A stretch of 64,000 nt of DNA from Nannocystis sp. (GCA_016712315.1 JADJRG010000013.1:868001-932000); one strand, 5' to 3'; shown: positions 34,645 to 44,086, counted from the stretch's first letter. Numbers and translations: made by a program. The notes: a model not told the origin generated them from the sequence alone.

Positions 34645-34676
34645 CCTGCGTCAACCATCCCCCACGTTGACGCAGG
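34645..34676. promoter_or_regulatory. 11-bp perfect inverted repeat in the pcnB divergent gap
   Basis: CCTGCGTCAAC (34645-34655) and GTTGACGCAGG (34666-34676) are exact inverted copies with a 10-bp spacer. Both arms carry TTGACG on opposite strands, like facing -35 elements. It lies between the divergent starts of pcnB and the gene at 34721. Operator for a dimeric regulator, or hairpin of a small RNA. Confidence 0.55.
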
Positions 34677-34720
34677 CGTCGAAGCGAGTCAAAAATACTG
34701 CTCAAACAATCAGGCTGAAC

Positions 34721-35530
34721 ATGGGTCACGGTCTTCAGGTGCACCAACGCTCCCTCGCTTGCGACGGCCACTCCGTGCTCGTCGGCGGCGCGGCGTCGCC
34801 CCCGGGCGATCGGGACGCCCCCGAGCTCGGCCTCGCCAGCCTGCTCGGAGAGGCCGAAGCCGCCGGCCTCCGGCCGACCACCGTCACCCTCCGACTCACC
34901 CGCCGGGAAGACCTCACCTGGGCGCGGCCCGCGCTCCGCTGGCTGCACGCGCACGGCCGCCGCGTCCTGCTCCGCAGCGCCATCGCCCTCCCCCGCGGCT
35001 TCGCCGACGAGGCCTTGGCGCACGGCCTCACCCTCGTGCTCGAGCTCGCGCACCACCGCCCGGAGCTGCAACGCGCGCTCTTGGGCCCCAGCGCCGACTC
35101 CGCGGCCACCTTGCTCCTCCACGCCCAGCACCTCGCCTGGCGGGGCGTCGGCGTCGGCGTGCACCTCGGCCCTCTCATCGCCGGCCTACACGACCAGCCC
35201 GCGCAGCTTACGCCGCTGCTCCACCACATCCGCGCCGCCGATCTTTGGCAGGTCCACCTCAGCGTCGGCCGCCTCACCCCGGCGCGCGCCGAAGGTCTCC
35301 GTCAAGCGCTCGATCCTGGCCTCGCGCTGGCGATCCGCCGCACCTATGGCGATCGTGAGCAGCTCCCACGCCTCGCCCACACCGCGCTCCACGACGGGAC
35401 CGGGCGGCTCGTCCGCGAGCGAGGCCTACGGATCGACGCGTGCGGATGCGCCTCTTTTTGCCAGCTCGACAGCGGCGCTCGGCCGCCCTACGTGCCTGTG
35501 CTCGCCAGCGATCTTTTTGTCGCTTTGTGA
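34721..35530 (+). CDS. Radical-SAM-like TIM-barrel protein without the iron-sulfur motif (Rv2578c-like)
   Basis: A 269-residue protein from ATG 34721. The central part (LARHGLTL-type TLVLELAHHRPELQRALLGPS, GVGVGVHLGPLIAGLHDQP, LTPLLHHIRAADLWQVHLSV, RAEGLRQALDPGLALAI) follows the C-terminal barrel half of Rv2578c/SplB-like radical SAM proteins (compare VAPLIPGLND). The N-terminal CxxxCxxC cluster of radical SAM enzymes is absent, so SAM cleavage is not expected; a different cysteine group CGCASFC occurs near residue 250. The first residues upstream of 34721 in the open frame are not protein-like. Assignment is by recalled resemblance only; function unknown. Confidence 0.5.
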   Translation: MGHGLQVHQRSLACDGHSVLVGGAASPPGDRDAPELGLASLLGEAEAAGLRPTTVTLRLTRREDLTWARPALRWLHAHGRRVLLRSAIALPRGFADEALAHGLTLVLELAHHRPELQRALLGPSADSAATLLLHAQHLAWRGVGVGVHLGPLIAGLHDQPAQLTPLLHHIRAADLWQVHLSVGRLTPARAEGLRQALDPGLALAIRRTYGDREQLPRLAHTALHDGTGRLVRERGLRIDACGCASFCQLDSGARPPYVPVLASDLFVAL

Positions 35531-35582
35531 CAGAGGTGGGGCGCTCACCCGCGAGCCCCGGCGCGACGACCCGAGCCGCGGC

Positions 35583-35705
35583 TCAGGTGCCGCTGTCGGT
35601 CTCGTCGGCGTCGTCGATCGACTTCGTGACTTGCGCGCAGGCCATGCCGCCGACAGCGATCGCCATCGCGGCCAGAAGCACCAGGGAGAAGAACTTGCGG
35701 TTCAT
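35583..35705 (-). CDS. Very small lipoprotein
   Basis: A 40-residue protein: Met-Asn-Arg-Lys n-region, hydrophobic core FFSLVLLAAMAIAVG and lipobox GMAC (C23), then a short acidic tail QVTKSIDDADETDSG. ATG 35705 is preceded by GGAG-like sequence on the minus strand about 9 nt upstream. Compact signal and translation start argue that it is real although tiny. It lies 40 bp downstream of the glycosyltransferase-TPR gene on the same strand. Function unknown. Confidence 0.6.
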   Translation of the reverse strand: MNRKFFSLVLLAAMAIAVGGMACAQVTKSIDDADETDSGT

Positions 35706-35745
35706 TGGCGGGCGGCTCCGGTTGAGGCGCGACCCTAACAGGTTT

Positions 35746-37719
35746 TTAGGGAAAAAGGCGCGCACTATCTCGAAGTCGCCCCTCCAGCGCCGCGCGATGC
35801 ACGCCAGGCGCGGACTCTGCGATCTCCGCGCGCGCCGCCAGCAGCGCCGCCGCCACCCGCCAGAGACCGACATCAAGCGCCAGCTCGGCGGTCCACAGCG
35901 TCGTCTCCCAGCGCTCCGGCGCCAGCTCGTAAGCGCGCGCGTAGTGCTCGCTCGCCAGCGCTGGATCACCCAGGCGATGGAAGATCCGCCCCGCCACCGC
36001 CCACACCTCGACCGCATACGGATACTCGCGCAACGCCCGCGAGATCGCCGCGAGCGCCGCCTCTCGCCGCTGCTCGGAGCTCCCCGGCGCATCCAACGCG
36101 ACTTGCGCCAGCGCCGCCAAGATCCGGTGGTTCCGATCTGGGCTGAGCGCCAGCGCCCGTTCGAGGTGCAATTGCGCCCGTCCCCACGCCTGCTCGGCGA
36201 TCGCCAAGCGCGCGAAGCACAGGTGCGCCAGCTCATCCAGCGGATCGAGCGCCATCGCGCTACGACAGCGCGCGCGCACCGTCGCCAGCGTCCGTTGGTG
36301 CTCCAAGCTCCCCACCTCCGCCGGATCGAGCGCCGCCAGCAGCACCTCACCCGCCAGCGCCTGCGCCCGCGCCGACCCTGGGACCAGCAGCGCGGCGCTG
36401 CTCCACAGCGCCGCGTTGCTCTTATAGATCTGCGCCTGAGCCTGGAGCACCGCCCCCTGCATCACCACGAAGGCGACGATCGGCGCCAACGCCCAAGACC
36501 AGCGCGCCCGCCCCGCGCCCTCCCCAGCGCCGCCCAAGCGCCGAGCGAACCGCAGGCCCGCCGCCAGCAGCAGCCCCGCCAGCCCGACGCACACCGGAAA
36601 GCTCGGAAAATACAAAAAACGATCCGCCCGCATGTTCGGCATCGCCGCGAGGTTGCTCGTCGGCAGCGCCATCACGAACGCCCCCACGATCGCCAGGCAC
36701 ACCAGCGGCCGCCGCCCAGACCACCCGCACCACAGCCCATAAAGAAGCGACGCCAGCAGCGCCGCGCTCGCCAGCAGCGTCGCCGGAGCGGCCCACGACG
36801 CCCCCGCGTCGACATACTCGGGCCGCAGCCCCCACGGGATCAGCATCTGCTGCACATAGCCGAGGTGGATCTGCGTCGACATCGCCAGCACCGGCCCCAG
36901 CCCCGCCCGGCTCACGAACAGCCGCAAGTTGCCCTCCGCGCCGTAGGGGCTGAGCGAGCCGTGCAGCGCGACCGTGTGGGCGATCCACAGCGCCACACCG
37001 ACCCACATCGCCGCCATCCACGCCGCCCGCTGCCCGAGCGGCCGCCGCCGCGACCACGGCGCCAGCGCCTCCGCCAACCACCAGAGCAGCGGCAGCGTCG
37101 CCGCGCTCGCCTTCGCCCCGCAAGCCAGGGCGATCAACAGCCCCACGGAGATCGTTCTTAAAAGAACAAAAACGCGCGCACGCGCGCCGCAGCCGCCTCC
37201 CCGGGCTGGAGCGCGCAGCCACCTGCTCGCCAGCAGCGCCCCCGCGAGGCCCAGCCCGGCCGCCAGCAGGTCCTCGCGGAACGAGATCACCGCCACCGCC
37301 TCCGCGTGCACCGCCAGCAGCCCGAAGATCGCCATCGTCGCCGCGCGCAGCCGCAGCGGCGCGCCCATCGCCCCCAGCCACGCCTGCCCCGCCCACGCGA
37401 CCCCCACGTGCGTCGCGATCGACAGCGCGTGGTGCCACCCCGCCGCCAGCCCGAAGAGCTGGTACGTCAGCAGATCCCAAAGCACCAGCGTCGGCCGAAA
37501 CGCGTCTGGTACGCGCCGCGCCGCCGCCTCAGGCGTGAACAAGATCCACAGATCTGCCGGCTGCCTTAAAAAACCGTTCGCCGTGATCGTCCAGCCGTCG
37601 TCGGACACGAAGCCGAAGCTGAGCATCGGCAGGTGCACCAGCACGATCAGCAGCGCCACCCCGCCCAGCGCCGCCGCCGCGCTGATCGTCGGCGCGCCCG
37701 CCTCGCCCGCCTCGCGCAT
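35746..37719 (-). CDS. TMTC/GT-C-like membrane glycosyltransferase with C-terminal TPR
   Basis: A 657-residue protein with about ten membrane segments. The first loop has FVSDDGWTITANGF, the acidic motif of GT-C enzymes, then AFRPTLVLWDLLTYQLFGLAAGWHHALSIATH, as in TMTC-like and O-mannosyl-type transferases. From about residue 450 there are TPR-like helical repeats (RCRSAMALDPLDELAHLC, AQLHLERALALSPDRNHRI, ALREYPYAVEVWAVAG, ASEHYARAYELAPE). Probable protein O-glycosylation or similar lipid-linked sugar transfer. ATG 37719 overlaps the stop of the upstream VOC gene (TGATG), showing co-translation. Confidence 0.78.
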   Translation of the reverse strand: MREAGEAGAPTISAAAALGGVALLIVLVHLPMLSFGFVSDDGWTITANGFLRQPADLWILFTPEAAARRVPDAFRPTLVLWDLLTYQLFGLAAGWHHALSIATHVGVAWAGQAWLGAMGAPLRLRAATMAIFGLLAVHAEAVAVISFREDLLAAGLGLAGALLASRWLRAPARGGGCGARARVFVLLRTISVGLLIALACGAKASAATLPLLWWLAEALAPWSRRRPLGQRAAWMAAMWVGVALWIAHTVALHGSLSPYGAEGNLRLFVSRAGLGPVLAMSTQIHLGYVQQMLIPWGLRPEYVDAGASWAAPATLLASAALLASLLYGLWCGWSGRRPLVCLAIVGAFVMALPTSNLAAMPNMRADRFLYFPSFPVCVGLAGLLLAAGLRFARRLGGAGEGAGRARWSWALAPIVAFVVMQGAVLQAQAQIYKSNAALWSSAALLVPGSARAQALAGEVLLAALDPAEVGSLEHQRTLATVRARCRSAMALDPLDELAHLCFARLAIAEQAWGRAQLHLERALALSPDRNHRILAALAQVALDAPGSSEQRREAALAAISRALREYPYAVEVWAVAGRIFHRLGDPALASEHYARAYELAPERWETTLWTAELALDVGLWRVAAALLAARAEIAESAPGVHRAALEGRLRDSARLFP

Positions 37720-38204
37720 CACCGCCCGCTCGCCAGCGCCGCAAACGCCGCGATCACCGCCACCGGCGCCTGCACCAGCTCGATCAGCACCCCTTCGCCC
37801 CCTCGCGGCGCCGCCTCGCTCCCTTTGGGGTGGATAAAACACACCTCGTGCCCGCCCGCGCCGACGCGGATCCCCCCCGGCGTGAACCGAACGCCCTGTC
37901 CTTCGAGCCAGCTCACCGCGGCCCGCAGGTCATCGATCCACAGCCCCACGTGGTTCAGCGCCGGCTCATGCACCCTCGGCCGCCCCGCCGGATCGATCGG
38001 CTGCATCAGGTCGACCTCGACCGCCAGCGGCCCGACGCCCGCCACCGCGATCTCCTCGTCCACGTTCTCGCGCTCGCTGCGAAAGGACCCGGTGATCGTC
38101 AGCCCCAACAGATCCCCCCACAGCCCGCGCAGCGCCGCCTTATCGGGCCCTCCCACGGCGATCTGTTGCACCCCGAGCACACGAAACGGCCGACCCCTGT
38201 TCAT
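37719..38204 (-). CDS. VOC superfamily protein, methylmalonyl-CoA epimerase-like
   Basis: A 161-residue protein of the glyoxalase/VOC fold. N-terminal unit GVQQIAVGGPDKAALRGLWGDLLGL, C-terminal unit EPALNHVGLWIDDLRAAVSWLEGQGVRF and the end GGHEVCFIHPKGSE..GGEGVLIELVQAP, close to methylmalonyl-CoA epimerase in layout (metal ligands His and Glu in HVGL and LIELV). Epimerase function is plausible, other VOC reactions cannot be excluded. ATG 38204 is preferred over GTG 38207; TATGTT lies 8 nt upstream. It is co-translated with the downstream glycosyltransferase. Confidence 0.8.
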   Translation of the reverse strand: MNRGRPFRVLGVQQIAVGGPDKAALRGLWGDLLGLTITGSFRSERENVDEEIAVAGVGPLAVEVDLMQPIDPAGRPRVHEPALNHVGLWIDDLRAAVSWLEGQGVRFTPGGIRVGAGGHEVCFIHPKGSEAAPRGGEGVLIELVQAPVAVIAAFAALASGR

Positions 38205-38212
38205 CACGCGCG

Positions 38213-38218
38213 AACATA
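38213..38218 (-). promoter_or_regulatory. -10-like hexamer TATGTT, 8 nt before the VOC start
   Basis: On the minus strand TATGTT ends 8 nt before ATG 38204. Member of the TAnnnT series; would drive the VOC-glycosyltransferase pair. Confidence 0.45.
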
Positions 38219-38261
38219 GCCCGCGCCTCCACGCCCTGAAAGCCTCTCAGCCTTCAAGGCC

Positions 38262-41200
38262 CTAAAAAAGATCGTTGCTCACCGTCGGCGTCGCCAGCAG
38301 CGCCTCGACGTCCTCCATCGTCAGCTTCTTGCCCGCCGTCACGTCGCGGCCGAGCGCGCTCTCTGCCACCTCACGCTTGCGCGAGCCCAGCTCGACCATC
38401 TTTTGCTCGACCGTATCCTCGCAGACCAGCCGATACACGTTCACCGGCTTGTCTTGGCCGATCCGGTGCGCGCGGTCGGTCGCCTGGTCCTCCACCGCCG
38501 GGTTCCACCACGGATCGTAGTGGATCACCGTATCAGCCTCGGTCAGCGTGATCCCCGAGCCGCCCGCCTTGAGCGAGATCAAGAACACCGGCGGCCCCCC
38601 CTTCGACTGGAAGCTCTGCACCAGCTCCTCGCGGTTCTTGGTGCCGCCGTGCAGCCACAGGTACTCGATCTTCAGCTCGGTCAGCGCCTCGCCGATGATC
38701 TTTTGCATCTCGACGAATTGAGAGAACACCAGCACCTTCGAGCCTGAGCCGACCGCGTCGGCGATCAGCTCCTTAAACGCCTCCAGCTTGGCCGAGCCGG
38801 GCAGCGCCGACGAGTCGGGCAAGCCGAGCAGGTGCGGGTCGCAGCAGATCTGGCGCAGCCGCGTCAGCGCCGCCAAGATCGTCATCTGCGACTTCTCGAG
38901 GCCCACGTCGCCGATCCTCCCCAAGATCTCCTCCCGCGCCGACTTCAGGATCCTGTTGTAGAGCCCCAGCTGCGCCTTGCCGAGCTGCACATACAGCGTC
39001 TGCTCGGTCTTCGGCGGCAGCTCGGTCGCCACGTCCTCTTTGCGCCGCCGCATCACGAACGGCCTGATCCGCGCCCGCAGCGCCTCCAGCGTCTTCGGGT
39101 CCCCGTCCTCGATCGGCCGCACATACGTCTTTTGGAAGTCCGACAGCTTCCCTAAGAAGCCCGGCGCCAAGAAGTCGAAGATCGCCCACAGATCCGCGAG
39201 GTGGTTCTCCACCGGCGTGCCGCTCAGCGCCAGCCGATGCGCCGCCTTGAGCTGCCGCGCCGACTTCGCCGTGCTCGTCGCCCAGTTCTTGATGTACTGG
39301 GCCTCGTCCAAGATCACGTAGCGGAACTCGATCAACGAGAGCTCGTCGATGTCGCGCCGCAGCAGCGCGTACGAGGTCACCACGATGTCGCTCTTCTTCA
39401 GCAGCCGCCGGCTCTCGCCGCGCTCCGGCCCGTGCCACGTCAACACCGACAGCGTCGGCGCCCATTTTTGCACCTCCTGCTTCCACACCGACAGCACTGA
39501 GGTCGGGCACACGATCAACGTCGGCGCCTGCCCCTCCTCCTCCTTCGCCTTCGTCAGCAGCGCCAGCGCCTGCACCGTCTTCCCCAGGCCCATGTCGTCG
39601 GCCAGGATCCCCGTCATGTTGTTCTGGTGGAGCTGCCACAGCCACGCGAAGCCGGAGCGCTGGTACTCGCGCAGCTTCGCCGTCAGCGCCTTCGCCTTCT
39701 TCGGCGCCTTCGAGCCGCGCTCGCCGGTCATGTTCGCCATCAGCGCGCGCACCTCTTTGGCCACGTCCGCCGTGGTCACCGCCCCGAGCAAGCGCCCCAG
39801 CGTGCCCAGCTCCAGCGTCGAGATCTCCGCGTGCCCCGCCTTATCGAAGTCGATCGCCCCCGCCGCCTCCGCGATCGGCTGCAAGATCGCCGGGTCCAGC
39901 TTCGCCACCGAGCCGTCCGCCAGCGTCACCCAGCGGCGGCCCTCGTGCAGCCAGCGCAGCAGGTCGCGCAGCGAGATCAGGTCCTCCTCGCCCTCCACGT
40001 CGACCACCGCGTCGATGTCGAGCACCGAGCCCTCGCGGCTGCGCACCGAGATCTTCGGCGACGGCGACTTCGAGCGGATCTTCGGCAGCGCGGGCACCCG
40101 CCGGTCCCACGCCTCCGGCAGCAGCGGGATCCCCACGATCATAAATTCCACCGCCGCGTCGCCGGTCGCCACGAACGCCGCCTCGTCCGCGACCCACTTC
40201 AGCCCCAGCCCCGTCAGCACCTTGCGCGCCGCCGCCTCCGCCTCCAGCTCGCGGTAGAACGACAGCGACTGCCCGCCGACGCTGAGGCTGTACCGCGGCG
40301 ACTCAGGGTCGACCCCGCCCACCCCCAGCGTCACGTTCTGATAGCGCGCCGCGAGCTGCACCTTGATCTTGTTCGCGTCGCCCTCGATCGTCGCGATGAT
40401 CTGGTCGATCTTGCGCGAGTCCGAGGCCAGCGCGAAGAGGTCGCCGCGCGGCACACCTGCCCCTTGGAGCTGCTCTGAGAGCGCGTCCATCTGCTCCGCG
40501 CTCAGCCGCGCGTCCATGACGATCCGCGGCTGCTTCGCCACCTCCTCCAGCACCCACGGCGGCGTCTCTGGCACCAAGAACAGCTCCGCGGTCTCTGGCA
40601 CCAAGAACCACGTCGGCGCCCCCGCGATCACCCTGCCCGCGCTCACCTCGAAGGCGCGGCCGCTGCTCGGGTGCTCGAGGAACGCGTGCAGATCGATCGC
40701 CCCCGACTCCGGCCGCGGCTCCGCGCGGATCCGCAGCGACAGCGGCTCGGTCACAAAACACAGCCGCCCCACCCCCTTCAGGCTCACCGACGAGAGCCGC
40801 GCGAAGTACAGCAGCCCCGCCAGCGCCAGATCATCGACGACGTGCGCGCCGTCCTCGGTCTCCTCGATCTCTTGGTCCAGGTAGCTCTGGATCGTCCGGT
40901 CCGCCGGCGACAGCCCTTGCCGCCGCCGCGCCCCGCTCAGCGCCGCCGCCCCGCCTTGGAACACCGACACCTGCCAGTGCCCCTTGCGGTGCTCGATCTG
41001 ATAGCGCCGCCGGCTCGCCGCGTCACCCTCGGTGAGCGCGTCGACCCACGGGTTGTGCGCGCGAGCGATCGCCGCGCCCTGCTGGTACTGCTTGCGAAAG
41101 GTCAACGCCAGCGCCACCGCGTGGTGACAGAAGCGCTCCCACCCGTCCGTCGCCGTCGGGCACGTGCACTGCGCCTGCGGCGCCCCGTCCGCCGCCTTGA

Positions 41201-41414
41201 TGCTCACCGCGTGCGGCTGCACATGCGAGCCGAGCACCTTGCCGCGCAGCGTCACGCCGTCGAAGACCAGGTCGTGCGCGCGGCCCGCCTCAAACAGCTC
41301 CTTGCCGGCGGCGAAGGCCCGTTTGCTGGCGATTTTCGAGAGGTTATCGGGCTCGAAGAGCGGGAGGAGGGCCTCGAGATTGGACACGATCGTTCCCTGG
41401 AGCGATGTCGACAT
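38262..41414 (-). CDS. SNF2-family DEAD/H helicase with SWIM zinc finger
   Basis: A 1050-residue helicase-like ATPase. A SWIM zinc finger near residue 90 (CTCPTATDGWERFCHHAVAL, CxC..CxH) is followed by a long bacterial SNF2-associated region (about 130-560) and the SNF2 motor: Walker A GILADDMGLGKTVQAL, DEAQ box VILDEAQYIKN, LSGTPVENHLADLWAIF, RRRKEDVATELPPKTE, then the C-lobe VLVFSQFVEMQKIIGE, FLISLKAGGSGITLTEAD and HRIGQDKPVNVYRLV. It remodels protein-DNA complexes using ATP. Start at ATG 41414; upstream frame is not protein-like. Single gene. Confidence 0.93.
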   Translation of the reverse strand: MSTSLQGTIVSNLEALLPLFEPDNLSKIASKRAFAAGKELFEAGRAHDLVFDGVTLRGKVLGSHVQPHAVSIKAADGAPQAQCTCPTATDGWERFCHHAVALALTFRKQYQQGAAIARAHNPWVDALTEGDAASRRRYQIEHRKGHWQVSVFQGGAAALSGARRRQGLSPADRTIQSYLDQEIEETEDGAHVVDDLALAGLLYFARLSSVSLKGVGRLCFVTEPLSLRIRAEPRPESGAIDLHAFLEHPSSGRAFEVSAGRVIAGAPTWFLVPETAELFLVPETPPWVLEEVAKQPRIVMDARLSAEQMDALSEQLQGAGVPRGDLFALASDSRKIDQIIATIEGDANKIKVQLAARYQNVTLGVGGVDPESPRYSLSVGGQSLSFYRELEAEAAARKVLTGLGLKWVADEAAFVATGDAAVEFMIVGIPLLPEAWDRRVPALPKIRSKSPSPKISVRSREGSVLDIDAVVDVEGEEDLISLRDLLRWLHEGRRWVTLADGSVAKLDPAILQPIAEAAGAIDFDKAGHAEISTLELGTLGRLLGAVTTADVAKEVRALMANMTGERGSKAPKKAKALTAKLREYQRSGFAWLWQLHQNNMTGILADDMGLGKTVQALALLTKAKEEEGQAPTLIVCPTSVLSVWKQEVQKWAPTLSVLTWHGPERGESRRLLKKSDIVVTSYALLRRDIDELSLIEFRYVILDEAQYIKNWATSTAKSARQLKAAHRLALSGTPVENHLADLWAIFDFLAPGFLGKLSDFQKTYVRPIEDGDPKTLEALRARIRPFVMRRRKEDVATELPPKTEQTLYVQLGKAQLGLYNRILKSAREEILGRIGDVGLEKSQMTILAALTRLRQICCDPHLLGLPDSSALPGSAKLEAFKELIADAVGSGSKVLVFSQFVEMQKIIGEALTELKIEYLWLHGGTKNREELVQSFQSKGGPPVFLISLKAGGSGITLTEADTVIHYDPWWNPAVEDQATDRAHRIGQDKPVNVYRLVCEDTVEQKMVELGSRKREVAESALGRDVTAGKKLTMEDVEALLATPTVSNDLF

Positions 41415-41670
41415 GGGGCCGCGAGGGCGCCCAACGCTGCCCCAAGCCGCGCCCTCGCCCGCTCGTGACCTCAGCGCCTGACGGCTGAGGGGCGGAGCAC
41501 GAGGGCTCGCGCGGACCGGGGCATCGGGCGACGGCGCCGCCCCGGTCGGCCACTCGTGCCCCTCGTAACACAGCCCCGCGGTCGGGTCTAGCCCAGATCC
41601 CTCTTTTGAAGGGCCGCCCAAACAGCTCGCACGACCCACGCGGCGCTCTCCATCGACGAACGCGACCCGC

Positions 41671-44055
41671 TCACAGCACAGCAGCCCGCGAGACCAGGCT
41701 CCGATCCCCCGCGTGCGACTGCGAGCGATCCGCGGGCCGCGCGTCGACGAGCGCCTGCGCGCCGCCCTCCGCCGGCAGCCCGTCGAGCGTATCGATCACC
41801 GTGATCGTGATCGGCTCCTCGGCCGCCACCATCAGCGCCACCTCGATCCCCGCCGGCGGCAAGCCGACGACCCGATACAGCTCGTGCTCCGGGTGATCGC
41901 GGCGGCGCGCCTCTGGATAACGCGGCGCCGTCGCCCCATCCACCGCGAACGCGCGCACCCTCGCCGCCCGCGGGATCACCAACACCGCCGAGCGCGCCCC
42001 GCGAGGTGAGCGCAGCCGCAGCCGCAGCAGCCGGCCGAAGTCGCCGCGGTGCTCGCTCACCAGCGAGAGCTCCGGCGCCGCGGACCCGGTCGCCGGCGCC
42101 GCCGCGATCCAGCTCCGATCCTCCTCCGCCGACCACTCAAACGCCGCCGCCGGCCCCTCAATTTTCGTAGCGCCCCCCTCCAAGGCCGCGCGCATCGCCG
42201 CCGGCAGCCCCCCAGGCCCGTCCGCGATCAACCACCGCCCGCGCTCAACCTCGTGATCGTAGTGGTGCACGACGTTCAGCCGACGCGGCCGAGTCGGCGA
42301 CGCCGCGGGCGTGAACAGCGTCGCCGCCGCGCCCAAAGCACATGTCCCAAGAGCTATGTTCCTGGTCACCGCGCGCCACCGACGCGGCCGCCCGCTCGCG
42401 CCTCGCGCCGCCCACACCAGCGGCGCCAACGCGCTCAGCGCCAGCGCCAACGGCAGCGCCGCCGCCGCCGCCCCCGCCCCTCCCAGGCCGAAGATCAGCT
42501 CCAAGCGCAGCGCCGCCTGCGACCACAGCGCCGCCGGCAGCAGCGCCCCGCCGAGCACCAACCACCACAGCGGCAGCGGCCCGCGCCAGCGAAGCGCCCG
42601 CACGATCCCATACACCCCGAGCTGCACCACCACCACCGGCAGGATCCCCACCGCCGCGTCTGGGCTCAGCACCGCCACCACCGCCGCGATCACGACCAAC
42701 CAGCTCCACGTCGCCGCCCACATCGTCACGCCCGGGGCCGCCGCGTCCTCCTCCGATCCCGCCGCCAAGCGCCGCGCCGCCGCCCCGCTCACCGCCAACA
42801 CCGTCGCCCACAGCGTCACCCGCGGGATCCACGGCGTCGCCTGCCCCGCCGCCTCAGCCCCGACCGCCCACGCCAACGACCACGCCAGCGCCGCCGCCGC
42901 CGCGACCGGCGCGCCCACCAGCAGCGGCCACCCAACCATCAATCGGCTGAATTCGTTCCTTTTCAAACTACCCGCGCGCCACAGCCCCGCCACGATCGCC
43001 GCCCACACCAGCGCGCACAGCACCCCGAGCCACGGGATCAGCCCCGAGGGGCAGGTCCACAGCGTCCACCCCAGCAGATCCAAGTACACCCGCTCCTCGC
43101 CCGCCTCGCCGACGCTCTCTAGCGCCGCCAGCGCCGTCGTCGCCGCGTACGCCGTCTCCACCAAGTGATGCAGCGACGGCAGGTCCAGCGCCTCTACCCG
43201 ATCGAGCGGCGTGTGATACGGCGCCTTGTCCTCGCCGATCCCGAGGTCCAGCGTCACGATCCCCGCGCGGTCATACGCGCTGAAGTCCGTGTCGTATGGG
43301 GTCAAACGATACGCCGCCGTCGTCAACGAGGCCGCGTGCGGCCGGGGCACCGCGGCCGCGATCGCCGCGATCGCCCGCGCGTTGCCCCGGCTCGCCCGCG
43401 TGAACGTCGCCACCCCATAGTTCCCGCCCGCGTCGATGTTCAGCGCGACCGCCACCTCGGGCGCCCACCGATGCGCCGCCACGAACGCCTCCGCCCCGAG
43501 CAGCCCGTCCTCCTCGCCGTCGACCCACAGCAGGATCAGGTCGCGACCCACCGGCGGCGCCTCTGCGAAGATCCTCGCCAGCTCGAGCAGCGTCGCCACC
43601 CCCGCCCCGTCGTCCCCGGCGCCGGGGCCCGCCGCCACCGAGTCGTAGTGCGCCGACACCAGCACCGCCCCGCGCGCGGCCCCGCCGGTCCCGCGGATCC
43701 TCGCGATGACGTTCTCCACGCGCCCGCAGCTCGCCGTCCGCCGCCCGCACGCCGTCGCCTCCTGCACCTCCGCCTCGATCCCCAGCTCGGACAGCGCCGC
43801 GACCATCCGCGCGCGCACCGCACGGTTCGCCGGCGAGCCCGTCGGGTGCGGCGCCTGATCGCCCAGCAGCGCCGCCAAGCGCTCACGCGCCCGGATCCCC
43901 GAGGGCGACAGCGCCGCGCCCGACGTCGGCAGCGGCGGCGGCGACAGGCGCAGCGTCACCGCAGCGACGACCGCCAACAACAACCCCCACAGCGCGATCC
44001 ACCGCGCCCACGACGACGAGACCGATGCACGACCCGCACCTGAACGTTTCGACAT
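41671..44055 (-). CDS. M28-family membrane aminopeptidase-like protein
   Basis: A 794-residue protein with one N-terminal anchor (about 16-38), an M28 zinc-peptidase domain facing the periplasm (about 50-330), then about eight membrane segments and a C-terminal soluble domain (from about 620). Zinc ligands are visible: SAHYDSV (His), AGDDGAGVATLL (Asp), VDGEEDGLLGAEAF (Glu pair), YDTDFSAYDRAG and APYHTPLDR (final His). The layout is like the ERMP1/aminopeptidase-with-membrane-domain type. Cleaves N-terminal residues of peptides; substrate unknown. ATG 44055; TAGGGT ends 10 nt upstream. Confidence 0.88.
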   Translation of the reverse strand: MSKRSGAGRASVSSSWARWIALWGLLLAVVAAVTLRLSPPPLPTSGAALSPSGIRARERLAALLGDQAPHPTGSPANRAVRARMVAALSELGIEAEVQEATACGRRTASCGRVENVIARIRGTGGAARGAVLVSAHYDSVAAGPGAGDDGAGVATLLELARIFAEAPPVGRDLILLWVDGEEDGLLGAEAFVAAHRWAPEVAVALNIDAGGNYGVATFTRASRGNARAIAAIAAAVPRPHAASLTTAAYRLTPYDTDFSAYDRAGIVTLDLGIGEDKAPYHTPLDRVEALDLPSLHHLVETAYAATTALAALESVGEAGEERVYLDLLGWTLWTCPSGLIPWLGVLCALVWAAIVAGLWRAGSLKRNEFSRLMVGWPLLVGAPVAAAAALAWSLAWAVGAEAAGQATPWIPRVTLWATVLAVSGAAARRLAAGSEEDAAAPGVTMWAATWSWLVVIAAVVAVLSPDAAVGILPVVVVQLGVYGIVRALRWRGPLPLWWLVLGGALLPAALWSQAALRLELIFGLGGAGAAAAALPLALALSALAPLVWAARGASGRPRRWRAVTRNIALGTCALGAAATLFTPAASPTRPRRLNVVHHYDHEVERGRWLIADGPGGLPAAMRAALEGGATKIEGPAAAFEWSAEEDRSWIAAAPATGSAAPELSLVSEHRGDFGRLLRLRLRSPRGARSAVLVIPRAARVRAFAVDGATAPRYPEARRRDHPEHELYRVVGLPPAGIEVALMVAAEEPITITVIDTLDGLPAEGGAQALVDARPADRSQSHAGDRSLVSRAAVL

Positions 44056-44065
44056 GACCCAAAAC

Positions 44066-44071
44066 ACCCTA
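44066..44071 (-). promoter_or_regulatory. -10-like hexamer TAGGGT, 10 nt before the M28 peptidase start
   Basis: On the minus strand TAGGGT ends 10 nt before ATG 44055. Member of the TAnnnT series, one of the weaker ones. Confidence 0.3.
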
Positions 44072-44086
44072 CGGCGATCTGCGCCC

